In this document: positions 1 to 9,501 of the stretch, in pieces | Layout: each line of letters opens with the position of its first letter | Position numbering within the stretch: the stretch's first letter is position 1 | Assembly: GCF_019511345.1 (NCBI RefSeq) | Contig: NZ_JAEUAK010000004.1 | Coordinates: forward strand, 124,001 to 188,000 | Length of the DNA stretch: 64,000 bases | From: Rhizobium mesosinicum | GTDB lineage: Bacteria; Pseudomonadota; Alphaproteobacteria; Rhizobiales; Rhizobiaceae | Direction: 5' to 3' | Notes under the pieces: model-generated | Database searches by the model: none | Told to the model about the DNA's origin: nothing | The model's input: the letters and a program-made list of their open reading frames with translations, nothing else | Translations under genes and position numbers: made by a program

Positions 1-885
1 CCAGCTGTAGAAGAACAGGCCTGCCCAGATCAGCGGGAATGCGATCATACGTGCCGTACCCATCTCTTCGTGAAACACGAAAACGGCGATGAGGAAGATC
101 ATCGTCGGCGCGATGTACTGCATGATGCCGATGGTCGAGAGCCGGAGCAGCTTGGCGCCATTAGCGTAGATCATCAGCGGTACGGCGGTGATCAGTCCGC
201 AGCCAAGCAGCATAGCGGTATCGCTAAAGCCCGTGCGGTAGAAATGTCCTTCGCCGCTGACGAATTCCAGATAGAGGATGTAGAGCAGGGCCGGCAGGCT
301 GAGGATCAGTACTTCCAGGAAGAAGCCCTGGTTCGGCCCGAGCGGCAACGTCTTGCGAAACAGGGCATAGAAGCCCCAGCTGAACGCCAGCGTCAGCGCC
401 ACCCAGGGAATGCCGCCGCTGTCGAAGGCGAGCACGATGACCGCAAGGCCAGCAAGGCAGATCGCCGCAATCTGCAACGGCTGCAGTTTTTCCTTCAGGA
501 GCACGGCGCCGAGAAAGATGCTGAAGAGCGGATTGATGAAATAGCCCATGGCCGCATCGAGCGAATGGCCGGCGCCGATCGCCCAGACATAGGTGCCCCA
601 GTTCACGGTGATCAATGCCGCGGTCATCATTGCCATGGCGAGCATGCGCGGAGAGCGCAGCGCGACCTTGATATCCTGCGTGCGTCCGAGCACCAGAAGC
701 ACGATGCCGGCAAGTGGCAGTGACCATAGAATGCGATGGGCGATGACTTCGGCAGGCGAAATATGCGCGACCGCCTTCATGTAGATCGGCAAAAAGCCCC
801 ATAGAAGATAGGCCGTCAGCGCGAAGGCAAAGCCGCGCGGACTGTCTTCGTTCTTGATAAAGGAGGCGCTTGCATCGGCAGACAT
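1..885 (-). CDS. rarD: RarD-type EamA/DMT permease (3' end outside window)
   Basis: Predicted inner-membrane drug/metabolite transporter of the EamA superfamily, RarD subfamily (named after E. coli RarD; substrate unknown). Read on the minus strand from the ATG at 885, the protein begins MSADASASFIKNEDSPRGFA and runs into a series of about ten hydrophobic segments. The first is FALTAYLLWGFLPIYMKA, followed by the RarD-like stretch AHRILWSLPLAG. Later segments include FSWGFYALFRKTLPLGP and a GIMQYIAPTMIFLIAVFVF stretch that matches the second EamA half. The frame is open to position 1, giving 295 codons, about the full family length, so only a few C-terminal residues are missing. The start was chosen because it immediately precedes the conserved N-terminus; there is no strong ribosome binding site. 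It is divergent from the methyltransferase that follows. Confidence 0.85.
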   Translation of the reverse strand, partial: MSADASASFIKNEDSPRGFAFALTAYLLWGFLPIYMKAVAHISPAEVIAHRILWSLPLAGIVLLVLGRTQDIKVALRSPRMLAMAMMTAALITVNWGTYVWAIGAGHSLDAAMGYFINPLFSIFLGAVLLKEKLQPLQIAAICLAGLAVIVLAFDSGGIPWVALTLAFSWGFYALFRKTLPLGPNQGFFLEVLILSLPALLYILYLEFVSGEGHFYRTGFSDTAMLLGCGLITAVPLMIYANGAKLLRLSTIGIMQYIAPTMIFLIAVFVFHEEMGTARMIAFPLIWAGLFFYSW

Positions 886-999
886 CGGGTGTTTCCATCT
901 TTGTTCTGTTTCTGATCCGCATTAGCTTAAGCGGCGTGAATAGGCCAATTCATTTCATTGAATGGAACCGCACCTGCAGGGCCGCGAAGAGAGGCAAGC

Positions 1000-1860
1000 A
1001 TGGACGAAACCGAACTGGCGGTCTGCCGGCAAGCCTATGCCGCCCAGATGCTGGCAAAGATGGGTGTCGCTGATGACGAGCGGCTGCGGCAGGCCTTTGC
1101 GACGGTGCCGCGGGAGGATTTCCTGGACCCGCCGCCGTGGCGTATGCCAAACGGGTCCGGCTATCAGGACATGCCGTCCACCGACCCCGTCATCCTCTAT
1201 CAGGATGTCCTGATTGCGCTGCAGGAGGAACGGCAGGTCAACAATGGCAGCCCTTCGCTGCATGCGCTCGGCCTCCACTGGCTTGCGCCGCAGCCGGGAG
1301 AAACGGCCTTCCATGTCGGTGCCGGCGGCGGTTATTACACCGCCATGCTGTCGTATCTGGTCGGAAGCGCCGGTCATGTCGTGGCGATCGAATATGACCG
1401 GGCGCTTGCCGCCCGCGCCACGGCTAACCTGGCTTCCTACGGCAATGTCGAGGTGATCTGCGGTAATGGTCTGGAATGGCCGCAATCGCCGGCGGATGCG
1501 GTCTACGTCAATTTCGCGGTCCATAGGCCCGCCGTAGCCTGGATCGACAATCTCGCCGTTGGCGGCAGGCTGATCTTTCCGCTCTGCGCACCCTCGCGTG
1601 ACGGCAACGACAATCTGCGGCCACGCAGCGCCCGCGGCGGTTTCTTCCTGATCCAGCGCATGCCCCATCACTATCGCGCCCGCTATCTCAGCCCCACCTT
1701 CTTCGTCTGGGGTCATGCCGCGTCAGGCACGCTCGAGACTTACAAGGCGCTCGAAGACACCTTCCGGCACGGCGGCATGGACAAGGTCACGCGGCTGCGC
1801 TGGAAGACGCCAAGAGAAGAGGACGAATGGTACTCGGAGCAGGACTGGGGACTTCTCTGA
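1000..1860 (+). CDS. Protein-L-isoaspartate O-methyltransferase-like (PCMT family) SAM methyltransferase
   Basis: A class I SAM-dependent methyltransferase of the protein-L-isoaspartate carboxyl methyltransferase (Pcm) family, which repairs isoaspartyl residues in aged proteins. The SAM-binding glycine motif is seen as FHVGAGGGYYTAML, followed by the acidic ribose-contacting strand HVVAIEYDRALAARA. The stretch FATVPREDFLDPP near the N-terminus resembles the region before the Pcm active site. The classic Pcm motif around the catalytic threonine is not clear, so this is the divergent Pcm-like group often annotated as a generic methyltransferase. An in-frame ATG lies 14 codons upstream at 958. 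I prefer 1000 because it follows an AGAGG at a suitable distance. Its stop lies two bases from the stop of the convergent citramalate synthase gene. Confidence 0.8.
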   Translation: MDETELAVCRQAYAAQMLAKMGVADDERLRQAFATVPREDFLDPPPWRMPNGSGYQDMPSTDPVILYQDVLIALQEERQVNNGSPSLHALGLHWLAPQPGETAFHVGAGGGYYTAMLSYLVGSAGHVVAIEYDRALAARATANLASYGNVEVICGNGLEWPQSPADAVYVNFAVHRPAVAWIDNLAVGGRLIFPLCAPSRDGNDNLRPRSARGGFFLIQRMPHHYRARYLSPTFFVWGHAASGTLETYKALEDTFRHGGMDKVTRLRWKTPREEDEWYSEQDWGLL

Positions 1861-1862
1861 AC

Positions 1863-3479
1863 CTATTCGGCAGCGATCTTGCCGGCGAGCTGCCGGTTCT
1901 TCATCAGCTTGTAGATCACCGAATCCATCAGCGCTTGAAACGAGGCGTCAATGATGTTGTCGGAAACGCCGACAGTCCACCAGCGCACGCCGCTGGAATC
2001 GGTGGATTCGATCAGAACGCGGGTGATGGCCTCGGTACCGCCATTGAGGATACGCACCTTGAAGTCGGCAAGCACGAGATCGTCGATCTCGTGCTGATAC
2101 TTGCCGAAGTCCTTGCGCAGCGCAAGATCGAGCGCATTGACCGGGCCTTCGGCTTCCGCCACCGACATCAGCGTCTGCCCGTCGATGCTGATCTTCACGA
2201 CCGCTTCGGAGACGATCTTGATACGGCCGTGGGAATCGAAGCGCCGCTCGATCATCACCCGGAATCCGTCGAGTGTGAAGAAGTCCGGAATGGTGCCCAT
2301 CGTGCGCCGCGCCAGGAGCTCGAAGCTCGCATCCGCACCCTCATAGGCATAGCCGGATGCCTCTCGCTCCTTCACGATCGAGATCAGGAGATCGAGCTTC
2401 GGATCATCCTTGGCAACGTCGATGCCGCGCCGTTTCAGCGCGTTGATGAAATTCGCCTTGCCGCCCTGATCCGAGACCATGACCTTGCGGAAATTGCCCA
2501 CACTTTCCGGCGGCACGTGCTCGTAGGTGCGCGGATCCTTCAGCAGGGCCGAAGCATGGATGCCGGCCTTGGTGGCAAAGGCAGACGCACCGACATAGGG
2601 CATCTGATGATCCGGAGAGCGGTTGAGCAGCTCGTCGAAGGCATGTGACAGGCGGGTGAGGTTGGTCAGCCGCTCGGCGTCGATCGCAGTTTCGAAACGC
2701 GTATTATAGGCGCTCTTCAGCGCCAACGTCGGGATCAGGGTCACCAGATTGGCATTGCCGCAGCGTTCGCCGACGCCATTCAGCGTGCCCTGGATCTGGC
2801 GCACACCGGCCTCGACGGCGGCGAGCGAATTGGCAACCGCCTGGCCGGTATCGTTATGCGCATGGATGCCGAGATAGTCGCCCGGCACGCCGAAGGCAAT
2901 CACGGCTTCGACGATGGCGCGGACCTCCGGCGGCTGCGTCCCGCCATTGGTGTCACAGAGCACCACCCAGCGCGCGCCATTCTCATAGGCCGTCCTGGCG
3001 CAGGCGAGCGCATATTCCGGATTTGCCTTGTAGCCGTCGAAGAAATGTTCGCAATCGACCAAAGCCTCCTTGCCGGCGGCAACGACGGCCTTGACGCTTT
3101 CGGCGATAGATTCGAGGTTTTCCTCGTTGGTACAGCCGAGTGCCACCTGCACATGATAGTCCCAACTCTTGGCGACGAAACAGACAGCGTCGCTGCGTGC
3201 TTGCAGCAGGCTTGCTATCCCAGGATCGTTGGAGACGGAAACACCGGGCCGCTTCGTCATGCCGAAGGCGACGAAGGTAGCCTGGCTGGTGCGCCTTTCC
3301 GCGAAGAAGGCGGTATCGGTCGGGTTTGCACCCGGATATCCGCCCTCGACATAGTCGATCCCGAACTCGTCCAGCATGCTTGCAATCGCAATCTTGTCCT
3401 CGACCGAAAAGTCGATGCCGGGCGTCTGTTGCCCGTCCCGGAGCGTCGTATCGAAGAGGTAGATTCTTTCGCGTGTCAT
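1863..3479 (-). CDS. cimA: (R)-citramalate synthase (alpha-isopropylmalate synthase family)
   Basis: Expected to condense pyruvate with acetyl-CoA to (R)-citramalate, the first step of the threonine-independent isoleucine pathway. The 538-residue protein opens with a DRE-TIM barrel: FDTTLRDGQQTPG carries the metal and substrate residues, EGGYPGANPTD replaces the usual LeuA context, and HAHNDTGQAVANS supplies the metal-binding His pair. GVGERCGNANLV is a further HMGL-like signature. The C-terminal 130 residues form a LeuA-type dimerisation/allosteric domain. The length and the EGGYPGANPTD sequence point to the CimA group rather than LeuA. The ATG at 3479 starts MTRERIYLFDTTLRDG; the longer in-frame extension has no homology. 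It lies 28 bp downstream of the iminopeptidase and is probably the last gene of that operon. Confidence 0.88.
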   Translation of the reverse strand: MTRERIYLFDTTLRDGQQTPGIDFSVEDKIAIASMLDEFGIDYVEGGYPGANPTDTAFFAERRTSQATFVAFGMTKRPGVSVSNDPGIASLLQARSDAVCFVAKSWDYHVQVALGCTNEENLESIAESVKAVVAAGKEALVDCEHFFDGYKANPEYALACARTAYENGARWVVLCDTNGGTQPPEVRAIVEAVIAFGVPGDYLGIHAHNDTGQAVANSLAAVEAGVRQIQGTLNGVGERCGNANLVTLIPTLALKSAYNTRFETAIDAERLTNLTRLSHAFDELLNRSPDHQMPYVGASAFATKAGIHASALLKDPRTYEHVPPESVGNFRKVMVSDQGGKANFINALKRRGIDVAKDDPKLDLLISIVKEREASGYAYEGADASFELLARRTMGTIPDFFTLDGFRVMIERRFDSHGRIKIVSEAVVKISIDGQTLMSVAEAEGPVNALDLALRKDFGKYQHEIDDLVLADFKVRILNGGTEAITRVLIESTDSSGVRWWTVGVSDNIIDASFQALMDSVIYKLMKNRQLAGKIAAE

Positions 3480-3507
3480 GGATGTTTCCTGTCGCCGCTT
3501 GCGGCCT

Positions 3508-4940
<1,433 letters not shown>

Positions 4941-4951
4941 GGATAAGCTCC

Positions 4952-5422
4952 TCAAGGCCAATGGGATGTATCGTGGTCGGGATGCTGACGGTTGCTCGCC
5001 GCAATCCTGTCCTCGCGATCGTTTGTTTCCGGTTCCTGCTCGACAGGCAAGCCGTCAAGTGTATGGAACCAGACCATTTTACTGTCGAGATTGGACTGCA
5101 TGACCGGCGTTACCGCCTGCGGATCATCGAGCGAGCCGAGCATGATGTTGATGGAGTCGGCATCGGGACTATCGTAGAAAAGCGGCGTGCCGCAATCGCC
5201 GCAGAAGCCGCGCCGCACGAGACCGGAGGAGTGAAACCATTTCGGCTCTCCGCGCGTCAGCTCGAAATCGTCACGCATGGCCGCAGCAAGCGGCATGAAA
5301 TAATTGCCGGCGGCTTTCTGGCACATGCGGCAGTGACAGATATGCGGATAGCCGAGTTCGCCGCGCGCCCGATAGCGAACTGCGCCGCACTGGCAACCAC
5401 CAGTTTGCTCCACCGTTTCCAT
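4952..5422 (-). CDS. GFA family zinc protein, second of three tandem copies
   Basis: A 156-residue GFA/CENP-V family protein, clearly paralogous to its two neighbours. It starts METVEQTGGCQCGAVRYRAR, keeps the CHCRMC cluster and the pair in GFCGDCGTP, and ends near QHPDHDTSHWP. The ATG overlaps the TGA of the upstream GFA copy by one base (TGATG), a typical coupled junction. The next GFA gene starts about 12 bases past its stop. It differs from the other copies mainly in the middle region (residues 85-135), where substrate specificity would be expected to vary. The reaction is unknown; zinc binding is inferred from the cysteine pattern. Confidence 0.85.
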   Translation of the reverse strand: METVEQTGGCQCGAVRYRARGELGYPHICHCRMCQKAAGNYFMPLAAAMRDDFELTRGEPKWFHSSGLVRRGFCGDCGTPLFYDSPDADSINIMLGSLDDPQAVTPVMQSNLDSKMVWFHTLDGLPVEQEPETNDREDRIAASNRQHPDHDTSHWP

Positions 5423-5901
5423 CAGGCGTGATCCTCCGGCGGCCAGACCGGCGTATCGTGGTCCGGATGCTGATAGGAGATGATCTCGCGGAGAAAGGAG
5501 CCTGCGGCGACATCCGCCTCGGTCCGTTCGCCCGGCAGTTCATGTAGATGATCGACGAATCCGATCTTGCCTTCCACGCCCCACTGAATGGTCGGTGGCA
5601 GCAGAGAAGGATCATCGAACGCGCCAGCCGCGACGGCCATACCGTCAGGCGCCTCATAGGTCAGCGGAGTGCCGCAATCGCCGCAGAAGCCGCGACTGAC
5701 GAAATTGGAGGACCGGAAGGTCTTTCGCTGCCCTCGGGTCCATTCGAATTCCATACCGCGCACGGACACCAGCGGCGCGTAGTAGGCGCCGAACGCCTTT
5801 TGGCACATGCGGCAATGGCAGATTGAGGAACTCGGGAGCGTTCCCCGCACCCGGAACCGGATCGCTCCGCATTGGCATCCACCGGAATATGTCTCAGTCA
5901 T
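5422..5901 (-). CDS. GFA family zinc protein, first of three tandem copies
   Basis: A 159-residue GFA/CENP-V family protein and first gene of the tandem set. Motifs: GGCQCGAIRFRVRG, CHCRMCQKAFGAYY, GFCGDCGTPLTYE and QHPDHDTPVWPPEDHA. The start at 5901 (MTETYSGGCQCG) is preceded by AAAGGA seven bases upstream and aligns with the other copies; a longer frame to 5940 adds a low-complexity His-rich leader without homology. The promoter of the putative five-gene operon (GFA-GFA-GFA-pip-cimA) must lie in the 295-bp gap towards cysS, which also contains a long inverted repeat. Confidence 0.85.
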   Translation of the reverse strand: MTETYSGGCQCGAIRFRVRGTLPSSSICHCRMCQKAFGAYYAPLVSVRGMEFEWTRGQRKTFRSSNFVSRGFCGDCGTPLTYEAPDGMAVAAGAFDDPSLLPPTIQWGVEGKIGFVDHLHELPGERTEADVAAGSFLREIISYQHPDHDTPVWPPEDHA

Positions 5902-5984
5902 GGCAGATCCTTTCCGATGGTGCTGATGATGTGGCTGCAAACATTATCGAGATCTCGGATGCGGCATGTTTAATCTCCCACCCT

Positions 5985-6180
5985 GGACACCCCCCTCTGC
6001 CCTGCCGGGCATCTCCTCCACAAGGGGGGAGATCGGCAAGCCGCGATAGCGTTGCCAAATCTCGACTGTGTGTAGAGCACTCCTCGCCAAGCGATATTGA
6101 TGATCAGGGCGAGCGGGCGCCCCCAGCCAATCTCCCCCCTTGTGGAGGAGATGCCCGGCAGGGCAGAGGGGGGTATGTCC
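5985..6180. repeat. RIME-like intergenic inverted repeat
   Basis: Between the first GFA gene and cysS there are two arms, 5989-6033 and 6130-6174, that are perfect reverse complements over 45 bases. They are separated by about 96 bases and followed by weaker similarity. Each arm contains CTGCCCTGCCGGGCA (a nested palindrome around CCCGGCAGGGCA) and CTCCACAAGGGGGGAG. The sequence type and the intergenic location match the Rhizobium-specific intergenic mosaic elements (RIME) described in rhizobia. Assignment to RIME is from memory of that family. Such elements are non-coding and may act as transcript stabilisers or terminators. Confidence 0.75.
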
Positions 6181-6196
6181 CGCCACCTGACTCATC

Positions 6197-7573
6197 CTAC
6201 CGCTTTACCTCCCACGTCGTCACGCGTTCGCCCGTTGCCGGATCCTTGCCATCCTTGAGCTGGATACCCTCGGCAGCGAGCGTATCGCGGATCTTGTCGG
6301 CTTCAGCGAAATTCTTGGCCTTGAGCAACTCCAGCCGAGCCTTGACGCGCGCATCGATCTCGGCCGCCGCCGCCTCATCAATTTCCGTCTTCTTCGGCAA
6401 CACGCCGAGCAGGGCCGCACTGGCCGCAAAGACTGCGTCGTTGCCGGATTGGGCAAGGGCATGCAGCGCTTGGACAGCGGCGACCGTATTGAGATCGTCG
6501 GCGAGCGCGTTCAGCACGGTCTCGTCCGGCTTGGCATCACCGGGTTCGGCCGCCGGCCACTTGGCGAGCAGACGTTCGGCTTCCTCCAGCCGCTTGACCG
6601 AAAAGTCGATCGGCTCACGGTAATGCGTCATCAGCATGGCAAGACGCAGCACTTCGCCCGGCCACCGACGGCCTGCGAAGGTCTCCGTGTGCAGCAATTC
6701 GTAAATGGTGACGAAATTGCCTTCGGACTTCGACATCTTGCGGCCTTCGACCTGCAGGAAGCCGTTATGCATCCAGACGTTCGCCATCACGTCAGTGCCA
6801 TGGGCGCAACGCGACTGCGCGATCTCGTTCTCATGGTGCGGGAAGATCAGATCCAGCCCGCCGCCATGGATATCGAAGACGTCGCCGAGATAACGCCCGC
6901 TCATCGCCGAGCACTCGATATGCCAGCCCGGACGGCCACGGCCCCAAGGGCTTTCCCAGCCGGGCTCGTTCTCGTCGGACAGTTTCCAGAGCACGAAATC
7001 GCCAGGGTTCTTCTTGTGTGCATCGACGGCAACGCGCGCACCGGCCTGCTGTTCGTCGAGGTTGCGTTTCGAAAGCTGGCCGTAATCGGCCATCGACTTC
7101 GTGTCGAACAGCACTTCGCCGGATGCCTGATAGGCATGGCCACGCGCAATCAGCCGCTCGATGATTTCGATCATCTCAGCGATATTGTCGGTCGCACGCG
7201 GCTGCACCGTCGGCTCCAGAGAGCCAAGCGCCAGGGCATCGTCGAGAAACTGCTTCTCGGTCTTCTCCGTCACCGCCCGGATCGCCGCATTCAGCGGCAG
7301 GCCAGGATAGTCGCGCAGCGCCCGCGCATTGATCTTGTCATCGACATCGGTGATGTTGCGGGCATAGGTGACGTGACTTTCGCCATAGACGTGGCGCAGC
7401 AGGCGGAACAGCACGTCGAAGACGATGACCGGCCGCGCGTTGCCGATATGGGCGTAATCATAGACTGTCGGGCCGCACACATACATGCGGACGTTGTCGG
7501 CATCGATCGGCTTGAAGACCGATTTCTCCCGCGTCAGCGTGTTGTACAGCTTCAGTTCCGGCGTACCGCCCAT
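6197..7573 (-). CDS. cysS: Cysteinyl-tRNA synthetase
   Basis: Charges tRNA-Cys with cysteine in the cytoplasm. The 458-residue class I synthetase has [13 protein letters not shown], in which Cys33 is a zinc ligand and HIGN (42-45) is the HIGH motif. Other zinc/substrate motifs are WHIECSAM and [11 protein letters not shown], and [13 protein letters not shown] is the KMSKS loop. The C-terminal part is the helical anticodon-binding DALR-type domain. The ATG at 7573 ([17 protein letters not shown]) follows GGGAGA six bases upstream. The frame extends 42 codons further, but that part lacks homology. The gene stands alone on the minus strand, divergent from the GH25 gene. Confidence 0.96.
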   Translation of the reverse strand: MGGTPELKLYNTLTREKSVFKPIDADNVRMYVCGPTVYDYAHIGNARPVIVFDVLFRLLRHVYGESHVTYARNITDVDDKINARALRDYPGLPLNAAIRAVTEKTEKQFLDDALALGSLEPTVQPRATDNIAEMIEIIERLIARGHAYQASGEVLFDTKSMADYGQLSKRNLDEQQAGARVAVDAHKKNPGDFVLWKLSDENEPGWESPWGRGRPGWHIECSAMSGRYLGDVFDIHGGGLDLIFPHHENEIAQSRCAHGTDVMANVWMHNGFLQVEGRKMSKSEGNFVTIYELLHTETFAGRRWPGEVLRLAMLMTHYREPIDFSVKRLEEAERLLAKWPAAEPGDAKPDETVLNALADDLNTVAAVQALHALAQSGNDAVFAASAALLGVLPKKTEIDEAAAAEIDARVKARLELLKAKNFAEADKIRDTLAAEGIQLKDGKDPATGERVTTWEVKR

Positions 7574-7922
7574 TTCAATCTCCCGATATGCATAAGCACA
7601 AAATACTGCCACCGGCAGGCCGGGGCGTTTCGCATCTTGGACATTTGGGAGACGAAAACGGCCAGGCCAGCCTTGGGCTAGCGAATAATCTTCCGGCAAA
7701 TAATGCAGGTAACCGTTTTCATGAGGCGTTTTATGGCGCGGGATCGGAGTTTGGTCAAGAGGGCGAGCAACGATCCCCGAGGCAACCTGAGTTATCTCGC
7801 CAATCGACTGCAGCGATGGACGCCAAGCGAAGGATGTGTGCTTGCCTTAAGATTCCTTGGTCATTTTCAAGACGTAACTCTCGCATAGCCAATTGCGAAG
7901 GCATTGAAGACAGGAGGAATGG
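7574..7922. other. Intergenic region between cysS and the GH25 gene
   Basis: This 349-bp stretch separates two divergent genes. I see no protein-like reading frame, RNA gene or strong repeat. Small frames exist on both strands but none has a credible start with homology. A weak promoter candidate for cysS on the minus strand is TTGACC (7758-7753) and ATAAAA (7734-7729) with an 18-base spacer. On the plus side the only firm signal is the AGGAGG at 7912-7917 that serves the GH25 start. Confidence 0.4.
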
Positions 7923-8672
7923 GTGAGGGGAGTGGCACGATGGACAATCGGCGCGGCCGCAATTCTGGCGGTCGCGTCCGCCGCATATTTCGCCTACGAT
8001 TTCGGTATGGTCCGTTTTAACAATCCGTCTCTAAGCCGCTATCCGATCCAGGGTATCGATGTCAGCCACCATCAAGGCGACATCGATTGGAAGATCGTCG
8101 CCTCGCAGCCGAACGTCCGCTTCGCGATCATGAAGGCGACTGAAGGCGGGGATCACCGGGATTCAAAGTTCGCCGAGAATTGGCAGCGGTCCGGAGATGC
8201 CGGGCTGGTAAGGGGCGCTTATCACTTCTTCACCTTTTGCCGCCCCGGCAAGGATCAGGCGCAGAATGTCCTCGCGACCGTGCCGAAGGAAGCGGGAACC
8301 CTGCCGATCGCCATCGACCTGGAGTTCTTCGGCAATTGCGACAAAATCCCGACGGTGGAGGAAATGGCTGCGGAAGTGAATGCATTTTTGACGGAGCTCA
8401 AAGGCACTTTTCCGGAAAAACCCATTTTTTACGTCACCGAGGAATTCTTCGATCAATATCTGAAAGGCAATGAGGCACGCTTTCCGGACCATTATCTGTG
8501 GCTGCGAAGCGTGTTCAAGGAGCCGACGCAGGAGGGGTGCAGTCGTTGGTCGATATGGCAATTCGCCGATAACGGCACCTTGGACGGCATTCAGGGACCG
8601 GTCGACCTCAACGCGTTGTGCGCGTCGGAGACGCGCTTGGCTCATCTGTTCTCGACGGTTGCAGCGAATTGA
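7923..8672 (+). CDS. Glycoside hydrolase family 25 lysozyme, N-terminally membrane-anchored
   Basis: Predicted muramidase cleaving the MurNAc-GlcNAc bond of peptidoglycan. The 249-residue protein has a basic N-terminus and one hydrophobic segment (about residues 8-26, TIGAAAILAVASAAYFAY) that serves as signal or anchor, so it should act in the periplasm. The GH25 fold follows: GIDVSHHQGDIDW (Asp46), FAIMKATEG, GAYHFFTF, and PIAIDLEFFGNC with Asp132 and Glu134 as the catalytic pair. It ends with SIWQFADNGTLDGIQGPVDLN, the usual C-terminal GH25 strand. The start is GTG at 7923, five bases after AGGAGG; the nearby ATG at 7919 is out of frame. It appears monocistronic, and no phage genes flank it. 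Confidence 0.9.
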   Translation: MRGVARWTIGAAAILAVASAAYFAYDFGMVRFNNPSLSRYPIQGIDVSHHQGDIDWKIVASQPNVRFAIMKATEGGDHRDSKFAENWQRSGDAGLVRGAYHFFTFCRPGKDQAQNVLATVPKEAGTLPIAIDLEFFGNCDKIPTVEEMAAEVNAFLTELKGTFPEKPIFYVTEEFFDQYLKGNEARFPDHYLWLRSVFKEPTQEGCSRWSIWQFADNGTLDGIQGPVDLNALCASETRLAHLFSTVAAN

Positions 8673-8681
8673 AGCGTTCCG

Positions 8682-9422
8682 CTATTCCGGCAGCCGATAA
8701 TCCACCAGCTTGTGCTCGCGCACGATGAACAGCTTGCCGGTCTCGGTCACGCCGGGGCCAACCAACGGCAGGATCGCTTTCGCCACTTCGGAAGGATGCG
8801 GCAGGCTCATCGGATCTTCGCCGGGAACCGCCTGCGCGCGCATGGCAGTGCGCGTTGCGCCCGGATCGACACTGGTGATACGCAGCGGCGTCGTTTGCGT
8901 CTCGCCGGCCCAGGTGCGCGCCAGAGCCTCGACGGCGGCCTTCGATGCCGAATAGGCGCCCCAGAAGGGACGGCACTTGTGGGCAGCACCCGAGGACATG
9001 ATGACGGCGCGGCCGGCATCCGAGTGGGTCAGCAGCGGATCGACCGAGCGGATCAGCCGCCAGGTGGCGTTGACGTTGATGTTCATCACCTTCTCGAAGA
9101 CCTTCGCTTCGATATGGCCGATCGGCGAGATGACACCGAGCACGCCGGCATTGGCGACGAGAATGTCGAGCTTGCCCCAGCGCTCGAAGATCGAGCCGCC
9201 GAGACGGTCGATCGCTTCCATGTCGGCAAGATCGAAGGGAACGAGGGTTGCGGAACCGCCAACCGCCTTGATGGCATCGTCAAGCTCTTCCAGGCCGCCG
9301 ACCGTGCGGGCGCAGGCAATCACATGCGCGCCGGCCTTGGCAAGTTCGAGGGCCGTGAAATAGCCGATGCCGCGCGATGCGCCGGTCACCAGCGCGATCC
9401 TGCCTTCAAGATTGATGTTCAT
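8682..9422 (-). CDS. SDR family NAD(P)-dependent oxidoreductase
   Basis: A 246-residue classical short-chain dehydrogenase. The cofactor motif is ALVTGASRGIGYFTA, followed by LVANAGVLG. The catalytic Ser is in VIMSSGAAHK and the YxxxK pair in GAYSASKAAVEALA. The late motif SVDPGATRTAMRAQA contacts the cofactor. The substrate cannot be told from sequence. The chosen ATG (MNINLEGRIALVTGASRGIG) fits the family N-terminus; a 14-codon extension does not. It lies 79 bp downstream of purF and is probably co-transcribed with it. Confidence 0.88.
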   Translation of the reverse strand: MNINLEGRIALVTGASRGIGYFTALELAKAGAHVIACARTVGGLEELDDAIKAVGGSATLVPFDLADMEAIDRLGGSIFERWGKLDILVANAGVLGVISPIGHIEAKVFEKVMNINVNATWRLIRSVDPLLTHSDAGRAVIMSSGAAHKCRPFWGAYSASKAAVEALARTWAGETQTTPLRITSVDPGATRTAMRAQAVPGEDPMSLPHPSEVAKAILPLVGPGVTETGKLFIVREHKLVDYRLPE

Positions 9423-9501
9423 CTGCCGCGGCTCCGGATATGCTTGAAAAGGTAAGGGGCGCAATAAGCGCCCCTGATCGGAAAGTCAAAGTCGAAGCGG
9501 C

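Noticed and set aside
224..922. Minus-strand frame of 232 codons in the first kilobase
   Set aside because: The transmembrane RarD protein is encoded in a different minus-strand frame (1-885) that runs off the window edge; this frame is a shadow.
7703..7888. A 61-codon plus-strand frame upstream of the GH25 gene
   Set aside because: No ribosome binding site, no homology recognised, and other overlapping frames are equally open.
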